A DNA stretch of 64,000 bases, taken from positions 1-64,000 of the forward strand of contig CAZFLX010000010.1 in NCBI GenBank assembly GCA_964519885.1. Reading direction: 5' to 3'. This document shows, piece by piece, positions 1 through 8,308 of the stretch. Source of the DNA: GCA-002282575 sp964519885. GTDB taxonomy: Bacteria; Pseudomonadota; Gammaproteobacteria; Thiomicrospirales; Thiomicrospiraceae. Each line of letters starts with the position of its first letter. Positions within the stretch are counted from its first letter, which is position 1. The position numbers were made by a program, and so were the translations under genes. The notes below the pieces were generated by a model. That model saw only the letters and a program-made list of their open reading frames with translations, had not been told where the DNA came from and ran no database searches.

Positions 1-18
1 TTAAATTTGGATTAGAAA

Positions 19-735
19 ATGAAAAAGATACTTTTTGCTTTGCCAATATTTTTCCTCTCACTCATTACTGGCTGCGGTGGCGGAGGTGGCGGCGGCGATA
101 GTCCATCAAGTTCAACTGTTACTTCGACAAGCAATTTTCCTTTAGCAACCATATACGTCAATTATCTAGTCAACTCTTCATCCGCAAATTTTAGTCTTAC
201 AGGAACAGTTAACCAAGTTCCTGTAACTGGCTCTGGTACAGCAACAACTGGACAACTGACAAATGCTGTTTTTGAAGGTAAAAATTCACTTAGCAAAGCA
301 TCAACCGTAACTGGAACCATAACAGCAAATAATCAAACCATACCTCTTAGTACGACGAGTTTGAGATTTGTTGACTTCAACTATAACTTGCTTGGTTTGT
401 CTAGCTCCTCCGATTATACTGTCGTTACACAATTCAATACCTTAATATCTAACTCTGCCAAGGTTAACGATACAGCAATTTTATACACTGCAAATGTTTA
501 CAGTGATTCACGTAAAACAATATTGCTAGGAACTTTACAAGAAAGTTTCGTTCTTGAGCCTGAAACAGCTGAGACAGCAATCTTAAAGCTTATAGATACC
601 AAGAAAGACACACAAAACAATGTTACTCAAGTGAATACCGTTGCTTTTAGAGTGACGCCAACAGCGGGTTTTGTTCGTTTGTATGAAACAGGAATTGATT
701 ACTCAAGAAATACATCGCTGACAATTAACTATTGA
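19..735 (+). CDS. Putative lipoprotein of unknown function
   Basis: I do not recognise this 238-residue protein. The first 19 residues form a lipoprotein signal: MKK, a hydrophobic core, then the lipobox LITGC, so Cys19 would be lipidated after Lgt and signal peptidase II processing. A poly-glycine linker and a Ser/Thr-rich stretch follow the cysteine, which is typical of surface or periplasmic lipoproteins. The rest is polar and rich in Thr, Ser, Asn and Val, suggesting a beta-rich fold, with no motif I can name. The gene is visibly more AT-rich than the rest of the window and sits against the 3' end of tRNA-Ser, so it may be acquired DNA. It ends 39 nt before a hairpin terminator. Confidence 0.75.
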   Translation: MKKILFALPIFFLSLITGCGGGGGGGDSPSSSTVTSTSNFPLATIYVNYLVNSSSANFSLTGTVNQVPVTGSGTATTGQLTNAVFEGKNSLSKASTVTGTITANNQTIPLSTTSLRFVDFNYNLLGLSSSSDYTVVTQFNTLISNSAKVNDTAILYTANVYSDSRKTILLGTLQESFVLEPETAETAILKLIDTKKDTQNNVTQVNTVAFRVTPTAGFVRLYETGIDYSRNTSLTINY

Positions 736-774
736 AAATTAATAAAAATTTTAATTATGTAGTGATATATAAAA

Positions 775-796
775 GCCGTCTTTCGACGGCTTTTTT
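775..796. terminator. Bidirectional rho-independent terminator
   Basis: A 6-bp GCCGTC/GACGGC stem with a 4-nt TTTC loop is followed by six T on the plus strand and by four T on the minus strand (AAAA at 771-774). It can end both the lipoprotein transcript and the convergent tRNA-Ser transcript. Confidence 0.85.
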
Positions 797-805
797 GCAT
801 GATAG

Positions 806-896
806 TGGCGGAAGGGAAGGGATTCGAACCCTCGATAGGGGTTTAGCCTATACACGCTTTCCAGGCGAGCCCATTCAACCACTCTGGCACCCTTCC
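806..896 (-). tRNA. tRNA-Ser (anticodon GGA)
   Basis: The minus strand folds as a class II tRNA. It has a 7-bp acceptor stem (GGAAGGG with CCCTTCC), a G discriminator and an encoded CCA at 806-808. The anticodon loop CTGGAAA carries GGA, there is a long variable arm, and the T-loop is GGTTCGAATCC. The length of 91 nt fits serine tRNAs, and the anticodon arm resembles E. coli serW/serX. It reads UCC and UCU codons. An extended -10 promoter lies directly upstream and a terminator directly downstream, so it is probably a single-gene transcript. Confidence 0.97.
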
Positions 897-906
897 GAAT
901 GCCAAT

Positions 907-915
907 ATTATAGCA
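907..915 (-). promoter_or_regulatory. Extended -10 promoter of tRNA-Ser
   Basis: Read on the minus strand the sequence is TGCTATAAT: a perfect -10 hexamer preceded by TGn, the extended -10 motif. It ends 11 nt before the mature tRNA 5' end. No good -35 hexamer is visible, as expected for an extended -10 promoter. Confidence 0.75.
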
Positions 916-944
916 GAATTAAGCGTTAAATGGCGGCAGAAGCC

Positions 945-2003
945 TTATACCGCTAAGTCGATTTGTTGCACGCTACCAGCTCGACCATCTTCAAACAAAA
1001 ACACGCCCGCTTGTTTTAACTGACCTTGTAATTGGTTGTCAGCGGTTTTGTAGTCAAAGGGTGCATCAATGCCTCGACTATAAATGGCACCAATGCCCAG
1101 CTTGGCAATCGCCGTTAAACTCTGCGAGCCGTCGCTGTTGGGTTGCCAAATTTGCAGTTGTGAAAAGACTGTGTCGCCTTCATCAATCCAGCCATTACCA
1201 TCTTCGTCTAGTTGCGCTAATTCGGCAAAGCCATTGCCGCTGTTGGGTCCAAACAGTTCGCTGCCATAGTCAATTTTACCGTTGCCATTGCGGTCGAGTG
1301 CTAAGTAGCCACTACCAGCATTCAGTTGTGTGATGGATTCCATGCCCGCTTCCTGCCTCACCAAATCAAACTCGACCTTATTTAAGCTGAGTTGGGCGGG
1401 TTGACCACCATAGTTAATCACCAGCGGGTCTTTTAATGCCGCACCAGCCCTCACTTCTAGGCTGCTTTCGCTGTAATAGCAGCGCGATAAAGCTAAGGAT
1501 AGGTCGAAGTTAATCGAGCGACCGTCGGCGGTGGTTACAGCGCCTTGCATCCCTACTGAAAGGCTTTCCATTTCGGCATATTGTTGGCTTTCTTGATAAA
1601 TCACCCCCCAATTGGCCGAAGCATTTGCGGCATTGGTACTGGTAGGTGCTGTTAAAGTCGCCCCATTGGCTGCGGTTGCTTTGGCTTGCATCTCTTCTTC
1701 AGAAAACAGCTTAATTTTGACCGTTCTGCCCGACATCCACGCCATTAGGGATTCAATCGCTTGCTTCATTTTGAGCAGTTCGGGGGAAAGCTTAGTGTCT
1801 TCATCGACCGCTTCGGTGGAAGTGTTAGCAGGCGGTTGAATGGATAAAGCCTGTTGCGCCATGCTTTTGGGTGTAAGCGATTTATTTGCCTGCTCTGCTT
1901 GCGCTGGTGGCTCTTTCCAGACGCTTAGGCTACTTTGTTGTTGGAAAATACTGGCGCGTAGCTGTGCCGATTGCATCGAAATGCTACTCGATTGAACGAT
2001 CAT
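945..2003 (-). CDS. Hypothetical protein with EF-hand-like calcium-binding loops
   Basis: This protein has 352 residues from the chosen start. In the C-terminal half there are two D-x-[ND]-x-N-G-x-I-D loops, DRNGNGKID and DEDGNGWID, spaced about 25 residues apart. They resemble dockerin or EF-hand calcium sites. The N-terminus is low-complexity and Gln/Ser-rich, with no signal peptide and no membrane segment. Similar proteins with an SELFG motif after the first loop occur in motile gammaproteobacteria, but their function is not established to my knowledge. The start at 2003 is preferred over an ATG 15 codons upstream because GGGAGGG lies 7 nt before it. The gene diverges from ntrB, and tRNA-Ser follows it on the same strand. 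Confidence 0.75.
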   Translation of the reverse strand: MIVQSSSISMQSAQLRASIFQQQSSLSVWKEPPAQAEQANKSLTPKSMAQQALSIQPPANTSTEAVDEDTKLSPELLKMKQAIESLMAWMSGRTVKIKLFSEEEMQAKATAANGATLTAPTSTNAANASANWGVIYQESQQYAEMESLSVGMQGAVTTADGRSINFDLSLALSRCYYSESSLEVRAGAALKDPLVINYGGQPAQLSLNKVEFDLVRQEAGMESITQLNAGSGYLALDRNGNGKIDYGSELFGPNSGNGFAELAQLDEDGNGWIDEGDTVFSQLQIWQPNSDGSQSLTAIAKLGIGAIYSRGIDAPFDYKTADNQLQGQLKQAGVFLFEDGRAGSVQQIDLAV

Positions 2004-2118
2004 GACTTTGCCCTCCCAGGCGATGTGTGTTGCATGGGTTAAATGCAACGATGCTTTTTTAAGCTTTTATATAACTGAGTTATCGGCGTTGTTCTGAAAA
2101 AGTTTAATGAAAACTGGG

Positions 2119-2148
2119 CTGACAAATTCGTGCTAACTGTGGCATGAT
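2119..2148 (+). promoter_or_regulatory. Putative sigma-70 promoter of ntrBC
   Basis: CTGACA (-35) is followed after 18 nt by CATGAT (-10), ending 27 nt before the ntrB ATG. It is the best match in the gap between the divergent genes. I see no clear sigma-54 GG-N10-GC element here. Confidence 0.5.
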
Positions 2149-2175
2149 AGGGCTATTGTTCAAAAGGGGCGCATT

Positions 2176-3228
2176 ATGCACCAAGAAATTTTAGAGACGA
2201 TGGAGACAGCGGTTGCCCTCATTGATAGGGATAGGGTAATTCGTTATATGAATCCAGCCGCAGCGGCTTTATTGGGCGTTGGACCTAAACGGGTATTGGG
2301 TACGCCTTTATCTTCTTTAATGCGCGAAGTCGATTTGCAGTTGTTGACTCATCAAGGGCAAACGGCTTTGACCCTGCACGATATTCGTATGATGCGCGCC
2401 GATCAAAAACAGGTTCAAATGACCTGCACCCTCAGTCCGATTGAAATTCCGCTTACAGGTTGGGTGTTGGAAATGATTCCGATGAGCCGATTCGAGCGCA
2501 TTACCCAAGAAGCGGCGCTCTGGTCTCAATACGAGGCGAGTAGTTTATTGGCGCGTACCTTGGCGCATGAAATTAAGAATCCTTTAGCGGGTATTTCGGG
2601 TTCGGCACAGCTGTTGGGTCGTCAGCTGACCAGTCCTAAGCAACGGGAGTTTGTTGAGGTGATTGTGCGCGAAACAACGCGACTGAATAACCTGCTCGAC
2701 CAGATGCTGGGGGGAAATCAGAGCGTGCATTGGGTTCAGCATAATATTCATGCGGTGTTGGAGCATGTGAGCAATGTGGTGCGTGGTCAGTTGCCCGCCA
2801 ATATACAAATTATTAAAGATTATGATCCGAGTTTGCCCGAATTGGTGATGGATTTTGATCGCCTAATTCAAGTCTTTCTCAATTTGGTGCGCAATGCCAT
2901 TCAGGCGATGCCAAATGGAGGCGAGGTGACCATTCGCACAAGGGTCGCGCACAAAATGACGTTGGGTAATCGCTTACATCCCTTAGTGTTAGTGGTCGAA
3001 GTTACGGATACAGGGGTGGGAATCCCACCAGAATTGATGGATGCCATTTTTTTACCCATGATTACCAACAAAGACGAAGGCACGGGTTTGGGCTTGCCGA
3101 TTGCGCAAACCATTGTTCATCAACACGACGGCTTAATTTTAGTGGAAAGCCAACCAGGGCATACCCAGTTCCGTGTGTTTTTACCCTTAACCAATCGCCA
3201 TGTCAGCCAAGGAAATGAAGATGTCTGA
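2176..3228 (+). CDS. glnL: Nitrogen regulation sensor histidine kinase NtrB
   Basis: NtrB (GlnL, NRII) is the cytoplasmic kinase and phosphatase of NtrC, controlled by the PII protein. At 350 residues it matches the family length. An N-terminal PAS domain (about 5-100) is followed by the dimerisation and phosphoacceptor helix, with His131 in LAHEIKNPLAG. The ATPase domain shows the N box (NLVRNAIQAMP), the G1 box DTGVGIP and the G2 box GTGLGLPI. There is no membrane segment, as usual for NtrB. It overlaps ntrC by 8 nt. The glnA gene, which often precedes this pair, is not here. GlnD, which modifies PII upstream of NtrB, is encoded at 49-51.6 kb. Confidence 0.97.
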   Translation: MHQEILETMETAVALIDRDRVIRYMNPAAAALLGVGPKRVLGTPLSSLMREVDLQLLTHQGQTALTLHDIRMMRADQKQVQMTCTLSPIEIPLTGWVLEMIPMSRFERITQEAALWSQYEASSLLARTLAHEIKNPLAGISGSAQLLGRQLTSPKQREFVEVIVRETTRLNNLLDQMLGGNQSVHWVQHNIHAVLEHVSNVVRGQLPANIQIIKDYDPSLPELVMDFDRLIQVFLNLVRNAIQAMPNGGEVTIRTRVAHKMTLGNRLHPLVLVVEVTDTGVGIPPELMDAIFLPMITNKDEGTGLGLPIAQTIVHQHDGLILVESQPGHTQFRVFLPLTNRHVSQGNEDV

Positions 3229-4636
3229 AACCATTGCAGAAGTGTGGGTCGTGGATGATGACGCCTCGATTCGTTGGGTGTTAGATCAAGCCTTAACGGA
3301 AAAACCTTGGAAAGTGCGATTATTCGATTCTTCTAAACAGGCTTTAGCGACCATTCAACAAAGTGTACCAACAGTGTTGGTGTGTGACATTCGTATGCCC
3401 GATGTTGATGGCTTAACGCTGATGAAAGCCGCACATGCGCAAGACCCGAATTTACCCGTCATTTTGATGACCGCCTTTGCCAATTTAGATGCGGCGGTTT
3501 CTGCCTACCAAGGCGGTGCCTTTGAGTATTTACCCAAGCCCTTTGATATTGACGAAGCCTTGTCGCTGATTGAACGCGCCATTGCCAAACGCATTAATGT
3601 GCGTAAGCGTCGAGAAAAAGATACGGAAAAACAGCCACTGAACATTATTGGTTCTGCTCCTGCCATGCAAGAGGTGTTTCGCGTTATGGGACGGGTCGCA
3701 CCTTTAGACGTGACGGTGCTGATTAATGGCGAAACGGGCACAGGTAAAGAGCTGATTGCCAAGGCATTGCATGAGTTGTCACCACGCAAAGATAAGCCTT
3801 TTGTTGCCATTAACACCGCTGCCATTCCGCGCGATTTATTAGAATCTGAGCTGTTTGGTCATGAAAAAGGCGCTTTTACGGGCGCATTAACGCAACGTTC
3901 GGGACGTTTCGAGCAGGCTGACGGCGGCACACTGTTTCTCGATGAAATTGGTGATATGCCGATTGAATTACAAACCCGTTTATTACGGGTGCTGAATGAC
4001 GGGAGCTTTTACCGTGTTGGTGGTCACGACCCGTTGCATGCTGATGTGCGTATTTTAGCCGCCACCCACCAACCGATGGACAAGCTGGTGAAAGAAGGGC
4101 GTTTTCGTGAAGACTTGTTGTATCGGTTAAACATTATTCGCATTCAAATTCCTGCCTTGCGTGAGCGTCGTGAAGACATACCCTTGCTGTTACGTTTTTA
4201 TATGAAAACCGAGGCAAAAACGCTGCGTGTGGAAGAGAAAACCCTGTCGGCGGAAGTGGAAAAGTATTTGTCTCAGTTAGAGTGGGCTGGGAATATTCGT
4301 CAGTTGCGTAGCGTGTGTATTTGGCTGACAGTGATGACCCCAGGTAAAGTGGTGAGCATGGATGACTTGCCGCTGGAGTTGAATCAAGCGCATCAGGCAG
4401 CGCAAGCCCCCGCAACCAGTTTGGATTGGGAAACGCCTTTGCGTTTGTACGCGTGTCAATTTTTACAGCAGGGTAAAACGAATTTACACGGTGAAGCTGA
4501 ACAGCTTTTTGAAAAAGTTCTCATTGAAGAAGCACTGGCGTTTACGCGCTTCCATCGACAAGAAACCGCCGCTTTATTGGGCTGGGGGCGCAATACCCTG
4601 ACACGTAAATCTCAAGCTTTAGGCATCGACGAATGA
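3221..4636 (+). CDS. glnG: Nitrogen regulation response regulator NtrC
   Basis: NtrC is a sigma-54 activator with three parts. The receiver domain (1-125) has acidic residues in VVDDD and phosphoacceptor Asp56 in VCDIRMP. The AAA+ domain has Walker A GETGTGKE, the sigma-54 contact loop GAFTGA and Walker B GGTLFLDEIGD. The C-terminal Fis-type helix-turn-helix includes ETAALLGWGRNTLTRK. From the start at 3221 it has 471 residues, as expected. I chose 3221 over the upstream ATGs at 3200 and 3215 because AAGGA lies 7 nt before it and MSET leads directly into the receiver fold. It overlaps the ntrB stop and is itself overlapped by the next gene through ATGA. Confidence 0.97.
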   Translation: MSETIAEVWVVDDDASIRWVLDQALTEKPWKVRLFDSSKQALATIQQSVPTVLVCDIRMPDVDGLTLMKAAHAQDPNLPVILMTAFANLDAAVSAYQGGAFEYLPKPFDIDEALSLIERAIAKRINVRKRREKDTEKQPLNIIGSAPAMQEVFRVMGRVAPLDVTVLINGETGTGKELIAKALHELSPRKDKPFVAINTAAIPRDLLESELFGHEKGAFTGALTQRSGRFEQADGGTLFLDEIGDMPIELQTRLLRVLNDGSFYRVGGHDPLHADVRILAATHQPMDKLVKEGRFREDLLYRLNIIRIQIPALRERREDIPLLLRFYMKTEAKTLRVEEKTLSAEVEKYLSQLEWAGNIRQLRSVCIWLTVMTPGKVVSMDDLPLELNQAHQAAQAPATSLDWETPLRLYACQFLQQGKTNLHGEAEQLFEKVLIEEALAFTRFHRQETAALLGWGRNTLTRKSQALGIDE

Positions 4637-5415
4637 TTGCTGAGTTAGTTACCTGGTTGACGACGCGCTGTGCGCCACAAGCACGTCAATTGGGTTATTT
4701 GTATGAATCCATCGCCATGCGCGAGCGGGTGAAACGCTGTGAGGTGAGCTGGCGATCGCATTTAACTCAGGCCAGTCAATTTGCTCAGTCTTGCATCGAA
4801 CAACAGCCGACGGGTGGCATTGCCTTGGTGTTGGGTTCTGGATTAGGCTTGGACATTCCGCAACAGGCTTTTCTGAACCATTTTGATGAAGTCTGGTTAG
4901 TGGATATGGTGCATTTGCGTTCTACCCGTAAGACTTGGCAAAACTCAGCAAAAGTGCGCTTTATTGAAGCCGATGTTACTGAAGTGCTTTCTGCTGTCGT
5001 GCGAGGTGAATTACAGACTTCTCACCCCCAGCGTTGGTTAGATAATGCCAATATTCGCTTTGTGTTGTCGGCGAATATTTTGGGGCAATTGCCCGTGCAA
5101 CCCTTGGCGTGGTTAGCAAAACACTACCCGCATAAGCCAGAAACTGAATTAGATGCCTGGTCGCAACGCTTATTACAAGGGCATTTAGATTACTTGCGTG
5201 CTTTTGCGCAGAAAGGGGCGGGTGTGTGCTTAATTGCCGATATGGAATGGCATTACGCCGAGTTAAATCAAGTGCGAGAGGTGGTCGATGCTTGGCGTGG
5301 GTTGGATCAGCCGTTACCCGATGCGCGTTGGGAATGGCGCATTGCACCACGGGGTGAGATGGGTTTAAATCGAACCCAAACTAATTGGGTTGGCGGTTGG
5401 TGTTGGCGGGGTTAA
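4633..5415 (+). CDS. Methyltransferase-like protein, function unknown
   Basis: This 260-residue protein looks like a Rossmann-fold class I methyltransferase. Residues about 65-80 read ALVLGSGLGLDIP, like the glycine-rich SAM-binding motif I. They are followed by VWLVDMVHL, which would end in the motif II acidic residue, and by an FIEADVT element. No substrate-specific motif is recognisable. It starts inside the ntrC stop (ATGA), so it is probably translated with ntrBC and may belong to their operon. Its stop codon overlaps the stop codon of a convergent tiny gene. I cannot tell whether the enzyme activity is retained. Confidence 0.7.
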   Translation: MIAELVTWLTTRCAPQARQLGYLYESIAMRERVKRCEVSWRSHLTQASQFAQSCIEQQPTGGIALVLGSGLGLDIPQQAFLNHFDEVWLVDMVHLRSTRKTWQNSAKVRFIEADVTEVLSAVVRGELQTSHPQRWLDNANIRFVLSANILGQLPVQPLAWLAKHYPHKPETELDAWSQRLLQGHLDYLRAFAQKGAGVCLIADMEWHYAELNQVREVVDAWRGLDQPLPDARWEWRIAPRGEMGLNRTQTNWVGGWCWRG

Positions 5416-5501
5416 GAGCGACTCGCCACCTGATAGGCCATCACCAACAATGCCACCACACTCAGCACCATCATAATAAAAGGTAGGTCTGATAGACTCA
5501 T
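5412..5501 (-). CDS. 29-residue single-span membrane protein
   Basis: The predicted peptide is 29 residues. It begins MSLSDLPF, continues with a hydrophobic stretch (about residues 8-23) rich in Ile, Met, Val and Leu, and ends in AYQVASRS. GGAGG lies 4 nt before the ATG. The ATG overlaps the stop of the upstream small membrane gene as ATGA, which is strong evidence for coupled translation. Its TAA overlaps the TAA of the convergent methyltransferase-like gene. No known family is recognised. It is either a real small membrane protein acting with its neighbour or, less likely, chance. Confidence 0.6.
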   Translation of the reverse strand: MSLSDLPFIMMVLSVVALLVMAYQVASRS

Positions 5502-5725
5502 AAATCCTCCAAGGTATCGATTCGTTTCAATAGCTTTTTGTTAAGTACCAGAATCATCATAACACAAGCTGAAATAAGGAGTGCTGAAGCCCAAAGTTTC
5601 CAATTTGGCAGGTTTTCTGCATTATTGAACAACCATGCTGAAACAGCAATAAGAATACCAATAAGTATACCCATCCAATATTTTAGCAGATTGATTTTTT
5701 CTTTAATCACGTCTAGTTGACTCAT
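5498..5725 (-). CDS. Small two-span membrane protein
   Basis: This is a 75-residue protein. A short charged amphipathic N-terminus (DVIKEKINLLK) precedes a first membrane span at about 17-33 (MGILIGILIAVSAWLF). A polar loop follows, then a second span at about 44-61 and a charged C-terminal tail that looks like a short coiled coil. The start at 5725 is preferred over upstream ATGs because GGAGG lies 7 nt before it. Paired tiny membrane-protein genes of this general kind occur in many proteobacteria without assigned function. The partner gene overlaps its stop by 4 nt. It diverges from the DUF1415 gene. Confidence 0.7.
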   Translation of the reverse strand: MSQLDVIKEKINLLKYWMGILIGILIAVSAWLFNNAENLPNWKLWASALLISACVMMILVLNKKLLKRIDTLEDL

Positions 5726-5800
5726 CCTCATGCCTCCAAATGCGCATGGGTCGAATTGTAGCATATAATAACGCTCATTTTTCCGTGTTTAGGAACCCGC

Positions 5801-6340
5801 ATGTCTGCCCCTGAAATTGAACAAACCCGCGCTTGGGTTGAAAAAGTCGTTGTTGGCTTGAATCTCTGTCCTTTTGCCAAACCCGTGGTGGATGCTGGGC
5901 GTGTGCATTATCAGGTGAGCGAAGCGCGTTCTGCTAAAGCTTTATTTAAAGATTTCACCGATGCTTTGTGGGAGCTGAAAGAACATGATACGAGCGAGCG
6001 CGAAACCAGCTTACTCATTGCGCCTTGGGCATTGCATGACTTTTTAGACTTTAACGATTTCGTTGGCGTGTGTGAAGATGCAATTGCCGATTTAGAACTC
6101 GATGACGAGTTTCAGGTGGCATACTTTCATCCCGCTTTTCAGTTCGATGGTACACAGGTGGATGATGTGGAAAACTACACCAATCGTTCACCCTATCCGA
6201 CCTTACACTTATTGCGCGAAGCGAGCATTGACCGTGCCGTCGCTTCCATGCCCAACACCGATGTGGTTTACGAAAATAACATCAAAACCCTTAAAAAATT
6301 GGGCGTTGCAGGCTTGCGTGAGCTGGGAGTGACAGTGTGA
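5801..6340 (+). CDS. DUF1415 family protein
   Basis: At 179 residues this matches the DUF1415 family (COG3310), whose biochemical role is not established. Visible family features are the N-terminal TRAWVEKVVVGLNLCPFA segment with a single conserved Cys, the acidic middle region, and the FHPAFQF and NRSPYPTLHLLRE blocks. There is no signal peptide or membrane span, so it is probably cytoplasmic. The following ABC-F gene begins inside its stop codon (GTGA overlap), so the two are cotranscribed. Confidence 0.9.
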   Translation: MSAPEIEQTRAWVEKVVVGLNLCPFAKPVVDAGRVHYQVSEARSAKALFKDFTDALWELKEHDTSERETSLLIAPWALHDFLDFNDFVGVCEDAIADLELDDEFQVAYFHPAFQFDGTQVDDVENYTNRSPYPTLHLLREASIDRAVASMPNTDVVYENNIKTLKKLGVAGLRELGVTV

Positions 6341-8250
6341 TTTCTTTTCGCAATCTCAGTTATTATCGTGGCGACCAACAACTGGTTAAAGACGCTAACC
6401 TGACCATTAATGCCGGCTGGAAAGTCGGTTTTGTTGGACATAATGGCACGGGTAAATCCAGTCTATTTGCTTTGTTGTTGGGTGAGTTCTTACCCGATGC
6501 GGGTGATGCGATTGTTGCCAAGGAATGGCGTATTGCCCATATGGCGCAAGAAGTCGAAGCCTTAGAACAGTCGGCACTAGACTATGTGTTAGATGGCGAT
6601 ACCGCCTTGCGTCATATTGAGCAGAGTTTAGCCACTTCCGATGAACATACCGACCCGATGCAACTGGCACATTGGCACGAAGCCTTTGATAGTATGCACG
6701 GTTATTCAGCCAAACCCAAAGCCCAAGCCTTGTTGGCGGGATTAGGCTTTAAGCAAAGCCAACTCGATCAACCTGTGCAGAGTTTTTCAGGCGGTTGGCG
6801 TATTCGCTTAAATTTGGCGCGCACCCTGTATCAACCTTCTGAACTGCTGTTACTCGATGAGCCGACTAACCACTTAGATTTAGAAACGGTATTGTGGTTA
6901 CAAGACTTCCTTAAAGCCTACCCAGGCACCTTGTTGCTCATTTCGCACGATCGTGATTTTCTCGATGCGGTGTGTAGCCATACCTTGCACGTCCATCAGC
7001 AACAGTTGACGCTTTACACGGGCAATTATTCTGCCTTCGAGCGTCAACGAGCCGAGCGTCTGGCGCTGGAACAGTCGATGTATGTGAAGCAACAAGCACA
7101 ACGCGCACATTTGGAAGATTTCGTCCGTCGTTTTCGTGCCAAAGCCACCAAAGCCAAACAAGCACAAAGCCGTTTAAAAGCGCTAGAACGTATGCCGATG
7201 GTGCAACTCGCTCATGCCGATTCGCCGTTTAGCTTCAGCTTGCCTGCCAGCGACAAGATGTCTAGCCCGCTCATGACGCTTAAATTTGCCGACTTGGGGC
7301 ATGGCGATAAAACGATTCTGAACAAAGTGAACTTTTCTCTACTGCCTGGGATGCGCATTGGCTTGTTAGGTCCGAATGGGGCGGGTAAATCGACACTGAT
7401 TAAAACCCTCACGGGTGAGCTGCGTCAATTAGCAGGCAAGCGCTTGGTGGGCGATCATTTAACCATCGGTTATTTCTCGCAACATCAAACCGAAGCGCTA
7501 GACGCGCAAGCTTCGCCAATGTTGCACTTGCAACGCTTATCGCCCGACACCAAAGAACAGGTACATCGCGACTTTTTGGGCGGTTTTGGCTTTGCCGGCG
7601 ATGCGGCTTTAGCCACAGTGGGCAACTTTTCGGGTGGTGAAAAAGCCCGATTAGCGCTGGCATTACTAGCTTGGCAAAGACCGAATTTGTTATTACTCGA
7701 TGAACCCACCAACCATTTAGATTTGGATATGCGTGAAGCACTGGTGGTTGCCTTGCAGGAGTTTGCTGGCGCGATGGTGTTGGTGTCGCATGATCGACAT
7801 TTATTGTCTAGCTGTGTCGATGAGTTTTGGTTGGTCGCTGATGGTCAAGTTCAGCCTTACGATGGCGACTTAGAAGACTATGCGGGTTGGTTGAAACAGC
7901 GTCAAAGCCAAGAAAAAGCCCTAGCCAATGCGCAAGCGCAGCAAACCAAACCCATTGGCGAAGCCAAAGTCGATAAAAAACAAGACCGTAAGGAAGCTGC
8001 CGAACAGCGCGAACGCGAACGTCCCCTCAAGCAAGCCTTGCAAAAGCTAGAAAAACAAATGGATAAACTGAGTGCAGCATTGGCACAGGTCGAAAGTCAA
8101 TTAGCCGATGCCAGTATCTATGAAGTCGAGCAGAAAACTCAGTTGCAACAAGCTTTGCAACAGCAAGGCTTATTCAAAAGTCAGTTGGCTGAAGTCGAAG
8201 AACAGTGGCTAGAAACACAAGATGCTTTAGAAGCCTTACAAATCAGCTAG
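6337..8250 (+). CDS. yheS: ABC-F family ATPase, YheS-like
   Basis: This 637-residue soluble protein has two ATP-binding cassettes and no membrane domain, the hallmark of ABC-F translation factors that act at the ribosomal E site. Cassette 1 has Walker A GHNGTGKSS, signature SFSGGWR and Walker B LLLLDEPTNHLDLE. Cassette 2 has GPNGAGKST, NFSGGEKAR and LLLLDEPTNHLDLD. Between them is the basic linker with RFRAKATKAKQAQSR. A charged coiled-coil tail starts near residue 520. Sequence and length match E. coli YheS more closely than EttA, Uup or YbiT. It starts with GTG, overlapping the previous stop by 4 nt. Confidence 0.92.
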   Translation: MISFRNLSYYRGDQQLVKDANLTINAGWKVGFVGHNGTGKSSLFALLLGEFLPDAGDAIVAKEWRIAHMAQEVEALEQSALDYVLDGDTALRHIEQSLATSDEHTDPMQLAHWHEAFDSMHGYSAKPKAQALLAGLGFKQSQLDQPVQSFSGGWRIRLNLARTLYQPSELLLLDEPTNHLDLETVLWLQDFLKAYPGTLLLISHDRDFLDAVCSHTLHVHQQQLTLYTGNYSAFERQRAERLALEQSMYVKQQAQRAHLEDFVRRFRAKATKAKQAQSRLKALERMPMVQLAHADSPFSFSLPASDKMSSPLMTLKFADLGHGDKTILNKVNFSLLPGMRIGLLGPNGAGKSTLIKTLTGELRQLAGKRLVGDHLTIGYFSQHQTEALDAQASPMLHLQRLSPDTKEQVHRDFLGGFGFAGDAALATVGNFSGGEKARLALALLAWQRPNLLLLDEPTNHLDLDMREALVVALQEFAGAMVLVSHDRHLLSSCVDEFWLVADGQVQPYDGDLEDYAGWLKQRQSQEKALANAQAQQTKPIGEAKVDKKQDRKEAAEQRERERPLKQALQKLEKQMDKLSAALAQVESQLADASIYEVEQKTQLQQALQQQGLFKSQLAEVEEQWLETQDALEALQIS

Positions 8251-8308
8251 ACATTTGTTTCTCGCTATGTGATATTAGTAGCATAAATTACTAAAAATAT
8301 GGCGAGCT

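Noticed and set aside
61..120. Glycine-codon repeat (GGT/GGC) in the lipoprotein gene as a DNA repeat element
   Set aside because: It encodes a poly-glycine linker right after the lipobox, common in lipoproteins.
732..929. Open frame of 65 codons containing GREGIRTLDR
   Set aside because: It runs across the tRNA-Ser gene and its terminator on the opposite strand. Such peptides are a known database artefact of tRNA-Ser loci.
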